From Amphibiibacter pelophylacis (lineage in GTDB: Bacteria; Pseudomonadota; Gammaproteobacteria; Burkholderiales; Burkholderiaceae_C), in the NCBI RefSeq assembly GCF_037688875.1, contig NZ_JAWDIE010000011.1, positions 1 to 64,000 of the forward strand: a stretch of 64,000 nucleotides of DNA, in the 5' to 3' direction. The translations under genes were made by a program, and so were the position numbers. Positions 20,615-30,856 of the stretch are shown here, in pieces; the first letter of the stretch is position 1; the number at the start of each line of letters is the position of its first letter. The notes under the pieces are model-generated. The model was not told where the DNA came from. It did no database searches and saw only the letters and a program-made list of their open reading frames with translations.

Positions 20615-23600
20615 ATGGCCACCATCCTGTCAAATCTTGTGTCCAACTCGCCTGAGCTGACCATCACGCGCAACAGCGATGGTTCGTTCACGCTGACTCA
20701 CCCTTACGGGGTCGAGCGGATCAATGCCGATGGCTCCGGCACCTACGAGCGCAACGCCCTTTATGTGTCCCTGCCTGAGCCGGATTACTACAAAAACGCG
20801 GACGGCACGCCCCGCCTGACGCCCGCTGGCACGCCCGACTACATTCCGCAGGCCAGTTACGCTTTCACGGCGGTGCTGCGGGACACGGACACAGGCATGA
20901 CGCGCAATGCGCCCCAGACCCTGAAGATCGTGGCGACCGATGATCTGCCCTCGGTGACGGGCAACCTGGGCGGTACTGTGGCCAGCACGGCAGCCAACCC
21001 GGTTCTGGCCGGCCAGATCACGGTGCAGGATCCGGATATCAAGGATGGCAAGGCCTACCAGAATGGCACCCGGGCCGCCAGCGGTATTATTGGAAAATAT
21101 GGTTCACTGAATATCGATGCCGATGGGCACTGGCAGTACACCTTGAACAAAAACAATGCCGAGGTCAAGGCCCTGGGGCCTCAGGGCGTCCTGACAGATA
21201 CCCTGGCGGTGACGGCCGGTGACGGCAAAACGCAGATTCCCATCACCATCAACGTCCGGGAAACGCTCCCCACCACAGTATTGAACGGGGCCAGCGTCAC
21301 ATTCACCGAAGACACGCCGCCTTATGCACAAAGCGGTGTTCTGACCGGAACCGATGCCAACGGCGGGAAGATTGTTTTTCCTGTGGGCAGCCAGTCGTCC
21401 GAATTTGGCACGTTCACGCTGGCCGCCAGCGGCGCGTGGACCTACACCCTGAAAAATGACGGCGCCGATGTGCAGTCGCTGCGCGCGGGCGAGGAGCTGA
21501 CCGAAACCATCCAGATCAGCGCGGGCGGTGCCACGGCCAATGTGGTCGTCACCATCGCGGGCGTGAACGATGTGCCCACCGTCACTGGCGTGCGCACGGC
21601 GGTGGTCACCGAAAACAACGGCAGCGGCGTGGTCAAGGCCGAGGGGCAGATCGTCGTGACCGACAAGGATCTGGACGAGAGCGGCGTGACCGCAGGCACC
21701 TACACGGGCCAGTACGGCACCGTGGTGCTGGGCGCTGACGGCCGCTGGGTGTACACCCTGGACCAGAGCAAACCAGCAGTCACCGGCCTGAATGACGGCG
21801 CGCGGCTGACCGACACCATCGTGGTGCGCACGCTGGATGGCACGCCGGTGGATGTCGTCGTCGACATCAATGGCCGGTCCGTGACGGCGCCACCGCCCAC
21901 ACCCACGCCAGCGCTGGGCAGCCTGTCTGGCCTGGTCTGGTCCGACACCAGCGGCGACGGCATCCGCCAGACGGGCGAAAATGGCATCGCTGCCGTGGGC
22001 GTCGAACTGCGCAATGCCGCAGGCGCGCTGCTCGCTTCGACGACCACCGACGCCAGCGGGCAGTACAGCTTTGGCAACCTGGCAGCAGGCCAGTATGTGG
22101 TTGATTTCCGGGAATCCAGCGCTGCGCTGAACGGCCTGCGGCTGGTCGCCGCCAACCAGGGCAGCGACACCACGCGCAACAGCGACGCGACCAACACCAG
22201 CTGGAATGCCACCGGCGTGCTGACGCTGGCCGCCGGTCAGACCCTGAGCCACATCGACGCAGGCTATGCCCCGGTGGCCAATGCCGGCGTGTCCGGCGTG
22301 CTGTGGGCCGACACGAACGGCGATGGCGTGCACCAGGCGGGCGAAACCGCTGGGGTCGCGGGTGTCAGCGCCGTGCTGCGCAAAGACTCCGACAACTCGG
22401 TCGTGGCCACCACCACCACAGGAGCCAATGGCGCGTACAGCTTCTCGGGCGTCGCGGCCGGACGCTACTACGTGGATTTCGATGCTAAAAGCCCGGCCCT
22501 GGCGGGCAAGGTGTTCAGCGCTGCGACTGCGGGGGACGCGGCCAGCAACAACGATGTACAGAACGCGGGCGGCGAGACCTCCCACTTCACCCTGGGTTCA
22601 AGCCAGCAGCTGGCCCACGTTGACGGCGCGGTGCGCGCGGTGGTGGCGGCCGCCACCTTTGTCGAGGACGCCCCGCCCTACACGCAAAGCGGCAAGCTGC
22701 CGGGCACCAATGCCGCTGGCGAAACGCTGGTCTTCCCTGCCTCCAGCGCGCCCGGCGATTACGGCACGATCACGCTGAAGACCGACGGCAGCTGGTCTTA
22801 CACCCTCGACAACACAGCGGCTGCGGTCCAGTCGCTGGCCGAAGGCGACGAGATCAAAGAGGTCTACACCATCGGCGAGGGCGCAACGGCCACCGACATC
22901 ACCATCACCATCCGGGGGAGCAACGATGCGCCTGTGGTCAGCGGCAACCAGGCCGCCAGCCTCAGCGCAAACCACGGCAGCAGCGCGGTCAAAGCCGAGG
23001 GCACCGTGCGCGTAACCGATGCCGATCACGACCAGAGCGGCGTCAAGGCCGGCAGCTACACCGGCCAGTATGGCGCGCTGGCCCTGGATGCGACGGGCCA
23101 CTGGGTGTACACCCTGGATCAGTCCAAAGCCGCAATTGCTGCCCTGGCCTCGGGCCAGAAGGTGACCGACAGCGTCGCTTACCAGACGCTGGACGGCACC
23201 CGCGAGACCATTGCCATCACCATCGAGGGCGCGAAGCTGGGTGTGACCGTGGCCGAGCAGTCGGCCCTGAAAACCGTGGTCGGCAGCGAGGACACGGCGC
23301 TGACCCTGGGCTGGAGCCAGTTTGGCGTTGGCGGCGACGGATCGGCGCTGGGCATCAAAGTCGTCAGCCTGCCCGCTGACGGCGCGCTGCAGCTGGGCGG
23401 CAGCGCCGTGACCGCAGGCACCGTGATCAGCCGGGCGGACATTGATGCAGGCAAGCTGAAATTTGTGCCCGATGCCAACGAATCGGGCATCGACGCCTTT
23501 GCCACCCCCGGCGTCGGCAACCTGAAGAACGATTACGCCCAGTTCCGCTTTGCGGGCAGCGATGGCGTGACGCTGACTGCCGAGCGCACGCTGACCGTGG

Positions 23601-26600
23601 ACATCCGTCCGGTCACCGACGCGCCCGTGTGGATCGCGCCCAGCGCGGAATCGGTGCTGCCGCCCGCCGCCGGAACAGTGCTGTACACCGAAAACCTGGC
23701 CGACGGCCAGGCGCAAGGCTGGCGCTCCTACAAATCGGCGACGCCCGCCACCACCGAGCGCACAGAAATTGCGCCCGAAAGCGCCTACCTGGGCGGCACA
23801 GGAACCCGCCCGCTGATCGAGGTGGAATCCGACCCCGGCGTGAATGTGCTGGGGACCACGCTGGTCACCGATCCGGGCGCGGTCTACACCTTTTCGCTGG
23901 ACTACGCGGCGCGCAAAGGCGCTGAAACAGGCGGAGACAGCAAGCTCGCTTTCTATGTGAACGGCGTCGAGCGCGGGGTGATGGACACGCAGTCGACCAC
24001 GCTCACACCCTTCAAGTTCACCTTCACGGGCACGGGCTCTGACCTGCTGGAATTCCGCAGCGCGAACGCCAACGGGGCCGGCGGGCTCGTGAGCAACTTC
24101 AAACTGGTGGCCGGCAGCGGGGATCTGCCTGCCCCGCAGCCCGTGACCCGCCTGGTCACCAGCGAGGATTTTGAAGACGGACAGGCTCAGGGCTGGACAG
24201 CATACAAGCTGGGCACCCCCGGGACGCCCGAAGCCGTGGAAATCGGCCCGCAGTCGTCTTACCTGGGCGGCAGCTCGACCAACAAGGTGCTGGAGGTGGA
24301 ATCGACCGCGGGTGTGAACACACTGGGCCGCACCTTCCAGACCGTGGCCGGGGCCGATTACAGGATCAGCCTGGATTACGCGGCACGGCAGGGCTTCGAG
24401 AACACCAGCAAGCTGTCGGTTTATGTCAATGGCGTCGAAAAAGCAGTGATGGACACGCACAGCGCCAGCTGGAAGAACTTCGAAGTCAGCTTCAAGGGCA
24501 CCGGCTCCGACCTGGTGGAACTGCGCTCCGCCGATGCGAACAGCGTGGGCGGCGTGGTCGACAACATCCGGCTGTATACCAGCGATCCGGCCACGGCAGG
24601 CAGCGCGCTGCCGTCCAGCACGCTGACCTACACGGGCGATGGCACGCAGGCCAACCCGGCGACGCTGTCCGTGCAGGGCACTCCGCCGCTCAAGGTGCCC
24701 GTGGGCCTGGTGGGCTCGGTCGATGCCGATGGCAGCGAAACCCAGAAAATCATCCTGAAAGGCCTGGAACCCGGCTACGGGCTCGCCGACAACCAGGGCC
24801 ACAGCTACCTCGTCCCGCCCGAGGGCGTCAATCTGGTGGTTTACAACAGCAGGGACACGACGGGCGGCAACTGGGATCTGGGCTCGCTGCGCATCATCCC
24901 GCCTGCGGACAAGCTGGGCACCCTTCATCTGGTGTTCGAAGCCACCAGCCAGGACGTGGGCGATGCGGTCAAAACCACGCCGTACTACGTCAACCTGAAC
25001 TGGTCGGAGGTGCCAACCTCCTCCGTGTCGGGCGTGGTCTGGGTGGACAGCAACGAGGACAAGGTGCGCCAGGCGGGCGAATCCGGGGTGGCCGGTGTGG
25101 TGGCCCAGCTGCGCGCGGTCAATGCCGACGGCAGCCTGGGGGCCATCGTGGCCACCACCACCACGGGCGCCAACGGCGAGTACAGCTTCACCCAGCAGAA
25201 GTCGGGCCACTATCTGGTTGATTTTGATGAATCAAAACTGCCCGCAGGCGCCCGCTTTGTTCCGGGCGGCGACACCGACATCCGCGACACCAGCAACAGC
25301 GGCCACACCTACGCCTTTGATCTGACCCAGGGCCAGGCGCTGAAGAATTTTGATGCGGCCGTGAAGCCCCAGGGCGCGACGCTGAGTGGCTCGGTCTGGA
25401 ACGACGCCAACGGGGACGGCATCCGCCAGTCCGGCGAAGCGGGCATCGCGGGCGTGACCGTGGACGTGCGCGTGGCGGGAACGACCAACTCGGTGGCCAC
25501 AGCGGTGACGGACGCCAGCGGCAACTACAGCTTCAGCGACATCCGCCCGGGCAAATTCTTTGTGGATTTCGACGAAACCAGCGCGGCACTGCGCGGCAAG
25601 GGCTTCACGCAATCGCATGTGGGCAGCAACACGGCCGTGGACAGCGACGTGGTCAACCCCGGCGCCGGGTGGACCAGCGAGCTGACGCTCAACAGCGGCG
25701 ATACCGTGCAGCACATAGACGCGGGCGCCCGTCCGTCGGCCGTGACCGGTCGCCTGTGGCACGACGCCAACCTGGATGGCCAGCAGAACTCTGGCGAAGC
25801 GGGTCTGGGCGGTGTCCAGGTTGCGCTGTACGCCACCGACGCGGCAGGCAACGCCATCAACCGGCTGGTGGCCACCACGACCACGGGAGCGGATGGCACT
25901 TACAGCTTCGGCAACGTGCCGACGGGCCGCTATTTTGTGGATGTCAACGAAAGCCAGCTGCCTTCCGGGTACCGGCTGTCGGCCGGCGGCGATTCCAGCC
26001 TGCGCGACAACAGCAACAGCGGCTGGTCCAAGCCCTTTGACTTCACGGCCGGACAGACCATGATCCTCAACGCCAGTGCCAGAACGGGCGGCGTGACGGT
26101 GTCCGGGCACCTCGCGGACCAGCAGAACGGCAATTACGCGCTGGTGAACTGCCTGGTCCAGCTCTACGTCAAGGACAGCCGGGGCGAATACGCCATTGCC
26201 TCGACGCGCGCCGATGCCCATGGCGATTACGCCTTCAAGGGCGTCATCACCGAGCCCGGCAACTACTACGTCAAGTTCAACGCGGACGGCAGTTATGGCG
26301 GCAGCAACGCAGGCAAAGCGGTGATGTGGGACACCCACAACTCCGGTTCGAGCGATTCTGTCGGCGGCGACGGCTGGCGGGTGGGCTGGGGCTCGGTGTT
26401 CACCGTCACCCAGTTCGCCATCAACAACACGTCTGAAACCGTCGTCCGGGCTGATGGCACCATGTACCGCAGCAGCCCGATCGCCATCGATCTGAACGAC
26501 GACGGCCACATCAACACGGTGGGCGTCGACTACGGCAGCGAACACCGCTTTGATCTGCTGGGCACAGGCGACAAGGTGCATTCGGGCTGGCTGGCCAAAG

Positions 26601-27391
26601 GCGATGGCTTCCTCGTCATCGACACCAACCACAACGGCCAGATCGACAGCGTCCACGAGATGTTTGGCGGCGCCATCGGTCAAGGTTTCGCCACGCTGGC
26701 CCGGTATGACAGCAATGGCGACGGCTACATCAACATCCACGACAAGGATTTTGGCGCGTTCAAGGTCTGGGTCGATGCCAACGGCGACCGCATCACCGAA
26801 CCAGGCGAGCTGAAAACGCTGGCCGAGGTGGGCATCGTGGCATTGAAAGTCTCTTACGAGATCGACCCGAGCAACGACGGCCACGGCAACGTGGTGATCG
26901 AGAAGAGCACGGCCATCCTGGCCAACGGCCACGAGCTGCTGATGGGCGATGTCTACTTCCAGGTGGACAGCGGCACCCTGAGCGTCACGAACCTGGCCGC
27001 ACTGGCCGAGAGCAGCGCCGCCAGCGCCGCCCACGTGGCCACGCTGGGTGCTGCCGAGCAGGCGGCCATCCAGCAGGGCATTGCGGACGCGGCCGCCGGC
27101 CGGGCGACCGAAGGCGACGCGCACCCGGCGGCGCAGACTCCGCCACACGGCAGCCTGCACCTGGCTGATCTGCTGCCCGCCGCCGGAGAGGGGCATCTGG
27201 ATTTCTCGAAGCTGCTGCCCGCTGGGCCTGGCGCCGAAGGGAATCCTGCGATCCGGGATACGGCGGCTCCTGCGCCGGGCGAAAGCAGCCCGCACGCCGC
27301 GCTGACCCCGGCGCTGGATGCCGACCAGCTGGTTCTGGCCGAGCTGACCCGGCTGGGCCAGCACCTGAAAGCCGAGCAGCAGCACGCCTGA
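20615..27391 (+). CDS. Giant repeat adhesin with VCBS and SdrD B-like domains
   Basis: The 2258-residue protein is a modular, probably secreted surface adhesin. Reading from the N-terminus: VCBS-like repeats (about 110-218, 230-320, 322-425); two SdrD B-like domains (435-545, 557-670; motif VSGVLWADTNGDGVHQAGE); two more VCBS repeats (682-775, 777-875); and a cadherin-like region (876-1002). Two copies of a jelly-roll-like module follow (1023-1165, 1180-1323; shared GQAQGW, LDYAAR, YVNGVE, GTGSDL). A linker domain (1333-1467) leads to four more SdrD B-like domains, the last diverged (1470-1940). Four EF-hand/dockerin-like Asp-Gly loops come next (1954-2096; DLNDDGHIN, DTNHNGQID, DSNGDGYIN, DANGDR). 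The tail is Ala/Pro-rich. There is no Sec signal peptide, no LPXTG and no RTX nonapeptide array. Type 1 secretion is likely, but no transporter is nearby. The ATG at 20615 has an AAGGAA ribosome-binding site. Confidence 0.88.
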   Translation: MATILSNLVSNSPELTITRNSDGSFTLTHPYGVERINADGSGTYERNALYVSLPEPDYYKNADGTPRLTPAGTPDYIPQASYAFTAVLRDTDTGMTRNAPQTLKIVATDDLPSVTGNLGGTVASTAANPVLAGQITVQDPDIKDGKAYQNGTRAASGIIGKYGSLNIDADGHWQYTLNKNNAEVKALGPQGVLTDTLAVTAGDGKTQIPITINVRETLPTTVLNGASVTFTEDTPPYAQSGVLTGTDANGGKIVFPVGSQSSEFGTFTLAASGAWTYTLKNDGADVQSLRAGEELTETIQISAGGATANVVVTIAGVNDVPTVTGVRTAVVTENNGSGVVKAEGQIVVTDKDLDESGVTAGTYTGQYGTVVLGADGRWVYTLDQSKPAVTGLNDGARLTDTIVVRTLDGTPVDVVVDINGRSVTAPPPTPTPALGSLSGLVWSDTSGDGIRQTGENGIAAVGVELRNAAGALLASTTTDASGQYSFGNLAAGQYVVDFRESSAALNGLRLVAANQGSDTTRNSDATNTSWNATGVLTLAAGQTLSHIDAGYAPVANAGVSGVLWADTNGDGVHQAGETAGVAGVSAVLRKDSDNSVVATTTTGANGAYSFSGVAAGRYYVDFDAKSPALAGKVFSAATAGDAASNNDVQNAGGETSHFTLGSSQQLAHVDGAVRAVVAAATFVEDAPPYTQSGKLPGTNAAGETLVFPASSAPGDYGTITLKTDGSWSYTLDNTAAAVQSLAEGDEIKEVYTIGEGATATDITITIRGSNDAPVVSGNQAASLSANHGSSAVKAEGTVRVTDADHDQSGVKAGSYTGQYGALALDATGHWVYTLDQSKAAIAALASGQKVTDSVAYQTLDGTRETIAITIEGAKLGVTVAEQSALKTVVGSEDTALTLGWSQFGVGGDGSALGIKVVSLPADGALQLGGSAVTAGTVISRADIDAGKLKFVPDANESGIDAFATPGVGNLKNDYAQFRFAGSDGVTLTAERTLTVDIRPVTDAPVWIAPSAESVLPPAAGTVLYTENLADGQAQGWRSYKSATPATTERTEIAPESAYLGGTGTRPLIEVESDPGVNVLGTTLVTDPGAVYTFSLDYAARKGAETGGDSKLAFYVNGVERGVMDTQSTTLTPFKFTFTGTGSDLLEFRSANANGAGGLVSNFKLVAGSGDLPAPQPVTRLVTSEDFEDGQAQGWTAYKLGTPGTPEAVEIGPQSSYLGGSSTNKVLEVESTAGVNTLGRTFQTVAGADYRISLDYAARQGFENTSKLSVYVNGVEKAVMDTHSASWKNFEVSFKGTGSDLVELRSADANSVGGVVDNIRLYTSDPATAGSALPSSTLTYTGDGTQANPATLSVQGTPPLKVPVGLVGSVDADGSETQKIILKGLEPGYGLADNQGHSYLVPPEGVNLVVYNSRDTTGGNWDLGSLRIIPPADKLGTLHLVFEATSQDVGDAVKTTPYYVNLNWSEVPTSSVSGVVWVDSNEDKVRQAGESGVAGVVAQLRAVNADGSLGAIVATTTTGANGEYSFTQQKSGHYLVDFDESKLPAGARFVPGGDTDIRDTSNSGHTYAFDLTQGQALKNFDAAVKPQGATLSGSVWNDANGDGIRQSGEAGIAGVTVDVRVAGTTNSVATAVTDASGNYSFSDIRPGKFFVDFDETSAALRGKGFTQSHVGSNTAVDSDVVNPGAGWTSELTLNSGDTVQHIDAGARPSAVTGRLWHDANLDGQQNSGEAGLGGVQVALYATDAAGNAINRLVATTTTGADGTYSFGNVPTGRYFVDVNESQLPSGYRLSAGGDSSLRDNSNSGWSKPFDFTAGQTMILNASARTGGVTVSGHLADQQNGNYALVNCLVQLYVKDSRGEYAIASTRADAHGDYAFKGVITEPGNYYVKFNADGSYGGSNAGKAVMWDTHNSGSSDSVGGDGWRVGWGSVFTVTQFAINNTSETVVRADGTMYRSSPIAIDLNDDGHINTVGVDYGSEHRFDLLGTGDKVHSGWLAKGDGFLVIDTNHNGQIDSVHEMFGGAIGQGFATLARYDSNGDGYINIHDKDFGAFKVWVDANGDRITEPGELKTLAEVGIVALKVSYEIDPSNDGHGNVVIEKSTAILANGHELLMGDVYFQVDSGTLSVTNLAALAESSAASAAHVATLGAAEQAAIQQGIADAAAGRATEGDAHPAAQTPPHGSLHLADLLPAAGEGHLDFSKLLPAGPGAEGNPAIRDTAAPAPGESSPHAALTPALDADQLVLAELTRLGQHLKAEQQHA

Positions 27392-27426
27392 GTCTGGCGG
27401 CCTGGCCGCCTGCTGCACTGCCCCCG

Positions 27427-27460
27427 AAAGCCAGTCCGCGTGAGCGGGCTGGCTTTTTTT
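27427..27460 (+). terminator. Intrinsic terminator after the adhesin gene
   Basis: A 13-bp stem (AAAGCCAGTCCGC against GCGGGCTGGCTTT, with one G:T pair) with a GTGA loop is followed by a T-run, 36 bases after the stop codon. Confidence 0.93.
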
Positions 27461-27485
27461 GAAGCAGCCCCTCTGTCGTTAAAAT

Positions 27486-27783
27486 TACAAGGCCGACACC
27501 ACGGTGGAGAGCCTCAACGAGGTCATCATCATGCTGGTGGTGCTGGGCCTGATCGACGTGGTGATTGCTGAAGGTGAAACTGGCCACGGCCATCATCGGC
27601 ATCAGCTCGATCCACCTGCTCAAGAGCTTCATCAACGCCGCCAATTACTCCGAGCAGGTGCTGATGTGGCAGACGCTGATCCACGTCGTCTTCCTGCTCA
27701 GCGCCATGGCCATCGCCTGCACCGACAAGCTGCTCAACCAGTCGGCCGCCGCCGCAGCAGCAGCGCACGATCACCGCGCATAA
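27486..27783 (+). pseudogene. Remnant of a YqhA/UPF0114-family membrane protein gene
   Basis: Two pieces of one gene are fused out of frame. The first frame gives ADTTVESLNEVIIMLVVLGLIDVV, matching the middle of YqhA-type proteins when read in parts. At about 27565 the sequence jumps to the +1 frame, LKVKLATAIIGISSIHLLKSF, the conserved C-terminal helix of the same family, and then runs to a normal TAA. The N-terminal third and the segment between the two pieces are missing. The sequence is therefore an internal deletion plus loss of the 5' end. It lies between the adhesin terminator and the TPS terminator, with no ribosome-binding site or promoter visible. Confidence 0.8.
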
Positions 27784-27815
27784 AAAAACGGCATGGCCCG
27801 CAGGCCATGCCGTTT
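27782..27815 (-). terminator. Intrinsic terminator of the TPS operon (works both ways)
   Basis: A perfect 13-bp stem (AAACGGCATGGCC and complement) with a four-base CGCA loop. On the minus strand it is followed by seven T, and it lies 22 bases after the tpsA stop. A shorter T-run on the plus strand follows the YqhA remnant. Confidence 0.9.
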
Positions 27816-27836
27816 CATCGGCGGGGAGCCAGCCGC

Positions 27837-30818
27837 TTACTGCGCGACCAGCTGCGCCCCAGTGAAGACCAGCGAAGGCGGGGTCCCGGCTGGGGTGCTG
27901 ACCTTGCGGCGCACGCCTTGCGTCACGTTGATCACGCCCTGAGATGCGGCGGTGCTGGCTGGGGTCGAGCTGGACGTCGATGTCGTGCTGGTGCTGCTGC
28001 TGCGGGTGACATCGGGGGTGACGACGGTGAAGTCGCCCAGCTTGGTGGACAGCGTGAGGTTCATCTTGCCGCTGATGCTCGTGCTGGTGCTGGAGCCCGT
28101 GGCCGCCATGGCCGTGGTGGCCTGACCGGCATTGGTCACCGCACCGCCCGCCGTGATCTGCGTGCCCACATCATTCACCGTGCCCGAAGCCGGCGTTTTG
28201 CCCGTGGCCGTCTGGGCGTTCAGCCCGATCGCGTCCTTGGCAAAGGCGGCATTGGATGCGGCGGTGCCCGCCTCGCCCGTGGCCGCCCGGTTCACGTCAC
28301 CGCCGGCCGTGATGGTGGACGATTTGGGCGTCGTGGCATCGGTGGCGGTGTTGGTCCTGTCCACCCCGATATTGATGCCCAGGCCCACGGTGTCGGGACC
28401 GCCCGTGGCCCAGAACGTGATCCCGGCTTCCTGCTTGAACTGCGTCGTCTTTTTGGTTTCATTCGCCGCTGTGACGCTGACGTTCTCACCAACCAGATTC
28501 ACGTCCTTGCCCGCCGTCAGGTTGCTGCCCACGACACCAATGTTGCGGCCGGCCGTGATGTTGATCGCGCCGCCCGCGGTCAGGTTGGCGCTCTTGGCCA
28601 GAGACTGATCCAGGGTAGTGCGCTCCTGGTGCTGCTTCAGGCTGGCCGACACCGTGGTGTTGCCGTTGGCGTCGGTGCTGCTGCTGGTTCCGGCCGTCCA
28701 CCACAGCTTCTGGGTTCCGGCCTGGGTGCGCTCCTTGGCGGCTTCGATCGCCACGACGCCGTCGGCCGAGATGTTCAGGTTGTCCGCCGCCTCCAGCAGG
28801 CTGCCGATCACGCGCACATCGGCCTTGGTCAGCAGGTTGATGTCGGCGTCCGAGTGCACGACCGAGCCCTTGACCAGGTCTTTCTGCAGCTGACTGTTGT
28901 CGTCTTTGGTGACGATGCCAAACACCGTCCAGTTGTGATCGGTCAGGTTGCGCAGCTGCTGGCCGGTGGACACGTCCACGCGCACATCGCCCGCGCCGCC
29001 GTCGCCGTAGACGCCTCCGGTGGCCTTGACGATGCTGGCGACCACATCCACGCCCTTGTTGGCGGTGAGGAACATCTCGCCACCGGCGTTGATGTTGCTG
29101 CCCAGGACGTTGGAGATTTTGCCGTTATCGCTGCGGCTGTAACCGCCAAAAGCGCCATTGGTGTTGGAGTAGAAATCGTGGGCATCGCGTGAGGTTTCGA
29201 ACTTGGTCTCGCCCACGCGCAGCGACTCGCTGGCGTTGATCACGGCATCGCCGCCGGTGCTGGCCGTCACGGCATTGAGCTTGACCGTCCCGCCCGTGAT
29301 GCCAAGGCCTTTGGCCCCGTTGATGCTGCTCTGGCTGACCGTGGTGTCGTAGACATAGGTGCCCGAATCCGACCGGTTGATGATCGTGCGGTTGTTTTCA
29401 ACCGTGGAGTTGTGGTCGTCCACCAGGCCTTCGGCCACACCGACATTCAGGGTTGTGCGGCCTTCCAGACGCGCTTTGCCATCGGCCTTAACCGTGGTTC
29501 CCGACAGGTTGGCGGTATTGGCGACGATGCTGGCGTCTTCGCTGGCAACAATATTCGTGACGTTGGGGGTCACTTTTTTGCTGTAAGTGGTGACCTGCTT
29601 GTTCCAGAAGTGCAGGGAATTGGCCTGGTAGACATCGCTCAGATTCGTGGTATTGACGGCGCCCAGAGACAGGGTATCGCCAGCGATGGCGACATTCTTG
29701 CCCTTGATCTGCGCCGCATCCAGATTCATCACCCCGCCTGAGATATTGACGTTGCCTTTGGCCTCCAGCCCGGATGTCGTGATGAATTCATTCCAGACCC
29801 AGCGATGCCCGCCGCTCCATTCCCAGCCTGCCGCACCCCAGTTCCACCAGCTGTCGTCGGAGGTCTTGTCTTCGTAAACATGCTTCTCCACCTTGGCGCC
29901 CACCTCCACCCGGCCTCCATGGCCGTTGATCGAGAGATCACCGTCGGTGGCTTTCAGGCTGGCGCCCTGGATGAAAGTACCGCGATTGACGTGGTTGCTC
30001 ACAATATTGATGCGGCCCGCTTCTGCACTGCCCAGAATGGACACGTCATACTCTTTCAGGCCATTGGTCTGGGCAAACGGTTTGGCCGGATTCACGGCGA
30101 CCGAGCTGCCCGCGTCGTAATTCGCACGGGCCGATTTGTCGTAATCGGTTTTGGTGGAACCGCCGATCACGTTCAGCATCATGCCGCCTTCCAGCTTGCT
30201 GCCCGGCGCGACCAGCACATGGCTGGCCATGAGATCCAGCTGCTCGCCCCCGGCGTTGCCGACGCCATTGGCGCGAAGCACGGCGCCCTGATCCGTCACG
30301 ATGGATTTCAGTGCGCCGTCCACCACCTCCGCCCGGCCTGCGGCCAGCGTCGCGCGGCTGGTGTTGATGAAGCCTGCGCCGTTGGCCGTGATGCCGTTGG
30401 GGTTGGCAATGACCAGAGCGGCGCGGTCGCCCGCAATTTCATGACGCCCGGCAATCGTGCTGGGGTTGCCGCTGACCACCTCGTTCAGAATGACTTTGGC
30501 GGTTCCTGCGGCCAGATTGGGGTTGGCCTGAACCGTACCGGCGATATTGGTGGCAACCGCTGTCCTGGCATTATTGACAATCACCCCTTCGGTGCCCGTG
30601 TTGTAGTCGGTAAAGCGGTTGTGCGACAGCCCTTTCGGCGTGGGTTTGACGATCTGGATCACCGGGACATTATTCTGCCGGGTGATTTCAACGCCGCTGC
30701 CATAAGCGGGAGTCAGCGCCTGGGCGTGGGCCAAACTCGCTGCCATCAGCCCGGAGACGGACAGGGCCTGCGCCAGACGGGAAGCGGTGAAGGCGTTGGA
30801 TTTCTTCTGCGTTTTCAT
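27837..30818 (-). CDS. Two-partner secretion exoprotein TpsA (filamentous hemagglutinin-like), downstream copy
   Basis: The 993-residue protein is a TpsA exoprotein exported by the TpsB pore encoded upstream. A signal peptide ends at AQA-L (about residue 34). The TPS secretion domain (about 35-280) contains the NPNL motif near residue 99 and the NPNG motif at residues 139-142. The body is beta-helix repeats, including haemagglutinin-type TAGGAINITAGRNIGV units (about 720-800). A Trp/Tyr-rich stretch lies near 310-335, where a cluster of Trp breaks the repeat pattern. The C-terminus is Ser/Thr-rich and then ends in a short hydrophobic tail. There is no C-terminal toxin domain and no immunity gene. 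ATG 30818 follows AAGGA at good spacing; ATG 30827 would overlap that site. Confidence 0.9.
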   Translation of the reverse strand: MKTQKKSNAFTASRLAQALSVSGLMAASLAHAQALTPAYGSGVEITRQNNVPVIQIVKPTPKGLSHNRFTDYNTGTEGVIVNNARTAVATNIAGTVQANPNLAAGTAKVILNEVVSGNPSTIAGRHEIAGDRAALVIANPNGITANGAGFINTSRATLAAGRAEVVDGALKSIVTDQGAVLRANGVGNAGGEQLDLMASHVLVAPGSKLEGGMMLNVIGGSTKTDYDKSARANYDAGSSVAVNPAKPFAQTNGLKEYDVSILGSAEAGRINIVSNHVNRGTFIQGASLKATDGDLSINGHGGRVEVGAKVEKHVYEDKTSDDSWWNWGAAGWEWSGGHRWVWNEFITTSGLEAKGNVNISGGVMNLDAAQIKGKNVAIAGDTLSLGAVNTTNLSDVYQANSLHFWNKQVTTYSKKVTPNVTNIVASEDASIVANTANLSGTTVKADGKARLEGRTTLNVGVAEGLVDDHNSTVENNRTIINRSDSGTYVYDTTVSQSSINGAKGLGITGGTVKLNAVTASTGGDAVINASESLRVGETKFETSRDAHDFYSNTNGAFGGYSRSDNGKISNVLGSNINAGGEMFLTANKGVDVVASIVKATGGVYGDGGAGDVRVDVSTGQQLRNLTDHNWTVFGIVTKDDNSQLQKDLVKGSVVHSDADINLLTKADVRVIGSLLEAADNLNISADGVVAIEAAKERTQAGTQKLWWTAGTSSSTDANGNTTVSASLKQHQERTTLDQSLAKSANLTAGGAINITAGRNIGVVGSNLTAGKDVNLVGENVSVTAANETKKTTQFKQEAGITFWATGGPDTVGLGINIGVDRTNTATDATTPKSSTITAGGDVNRAATGEAGTAASNAAFAKDAIGLNAQTATGKTPASGTVNDVGTQITAGGAVTNAGQATTAMAATGSSTSTSISGKMNLTLSTKLGDFTVVTPDVTRSSSTSTTSTSSSTPASTAASQGVINVTQGVRRKVSTPAGTPPSLVFTGAQLVAQ

Positions 30819-30856
30819 GATGACCATCCTTGCGTGGGGTTATCGGATTTCGGGGA

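Noticed and set aside
21900..26100. Regularly spaced repeats inside the adhesin gene as a CRISPR-like array
   Set aside because: The repeats are long, diverged, in frame and encode SdrD B-like domains; there are no short identical repeats with unique spacers and no cas genes.
29392..29403. VENN sequence inside the downstream TpsA, suggesting a CdiA-type contact toxin
   Set aside because: It lies in the middle of the beta-helix body, not before a C-terminal toxin domain. The protein ends in a repeat tail and no immunity gene follows.
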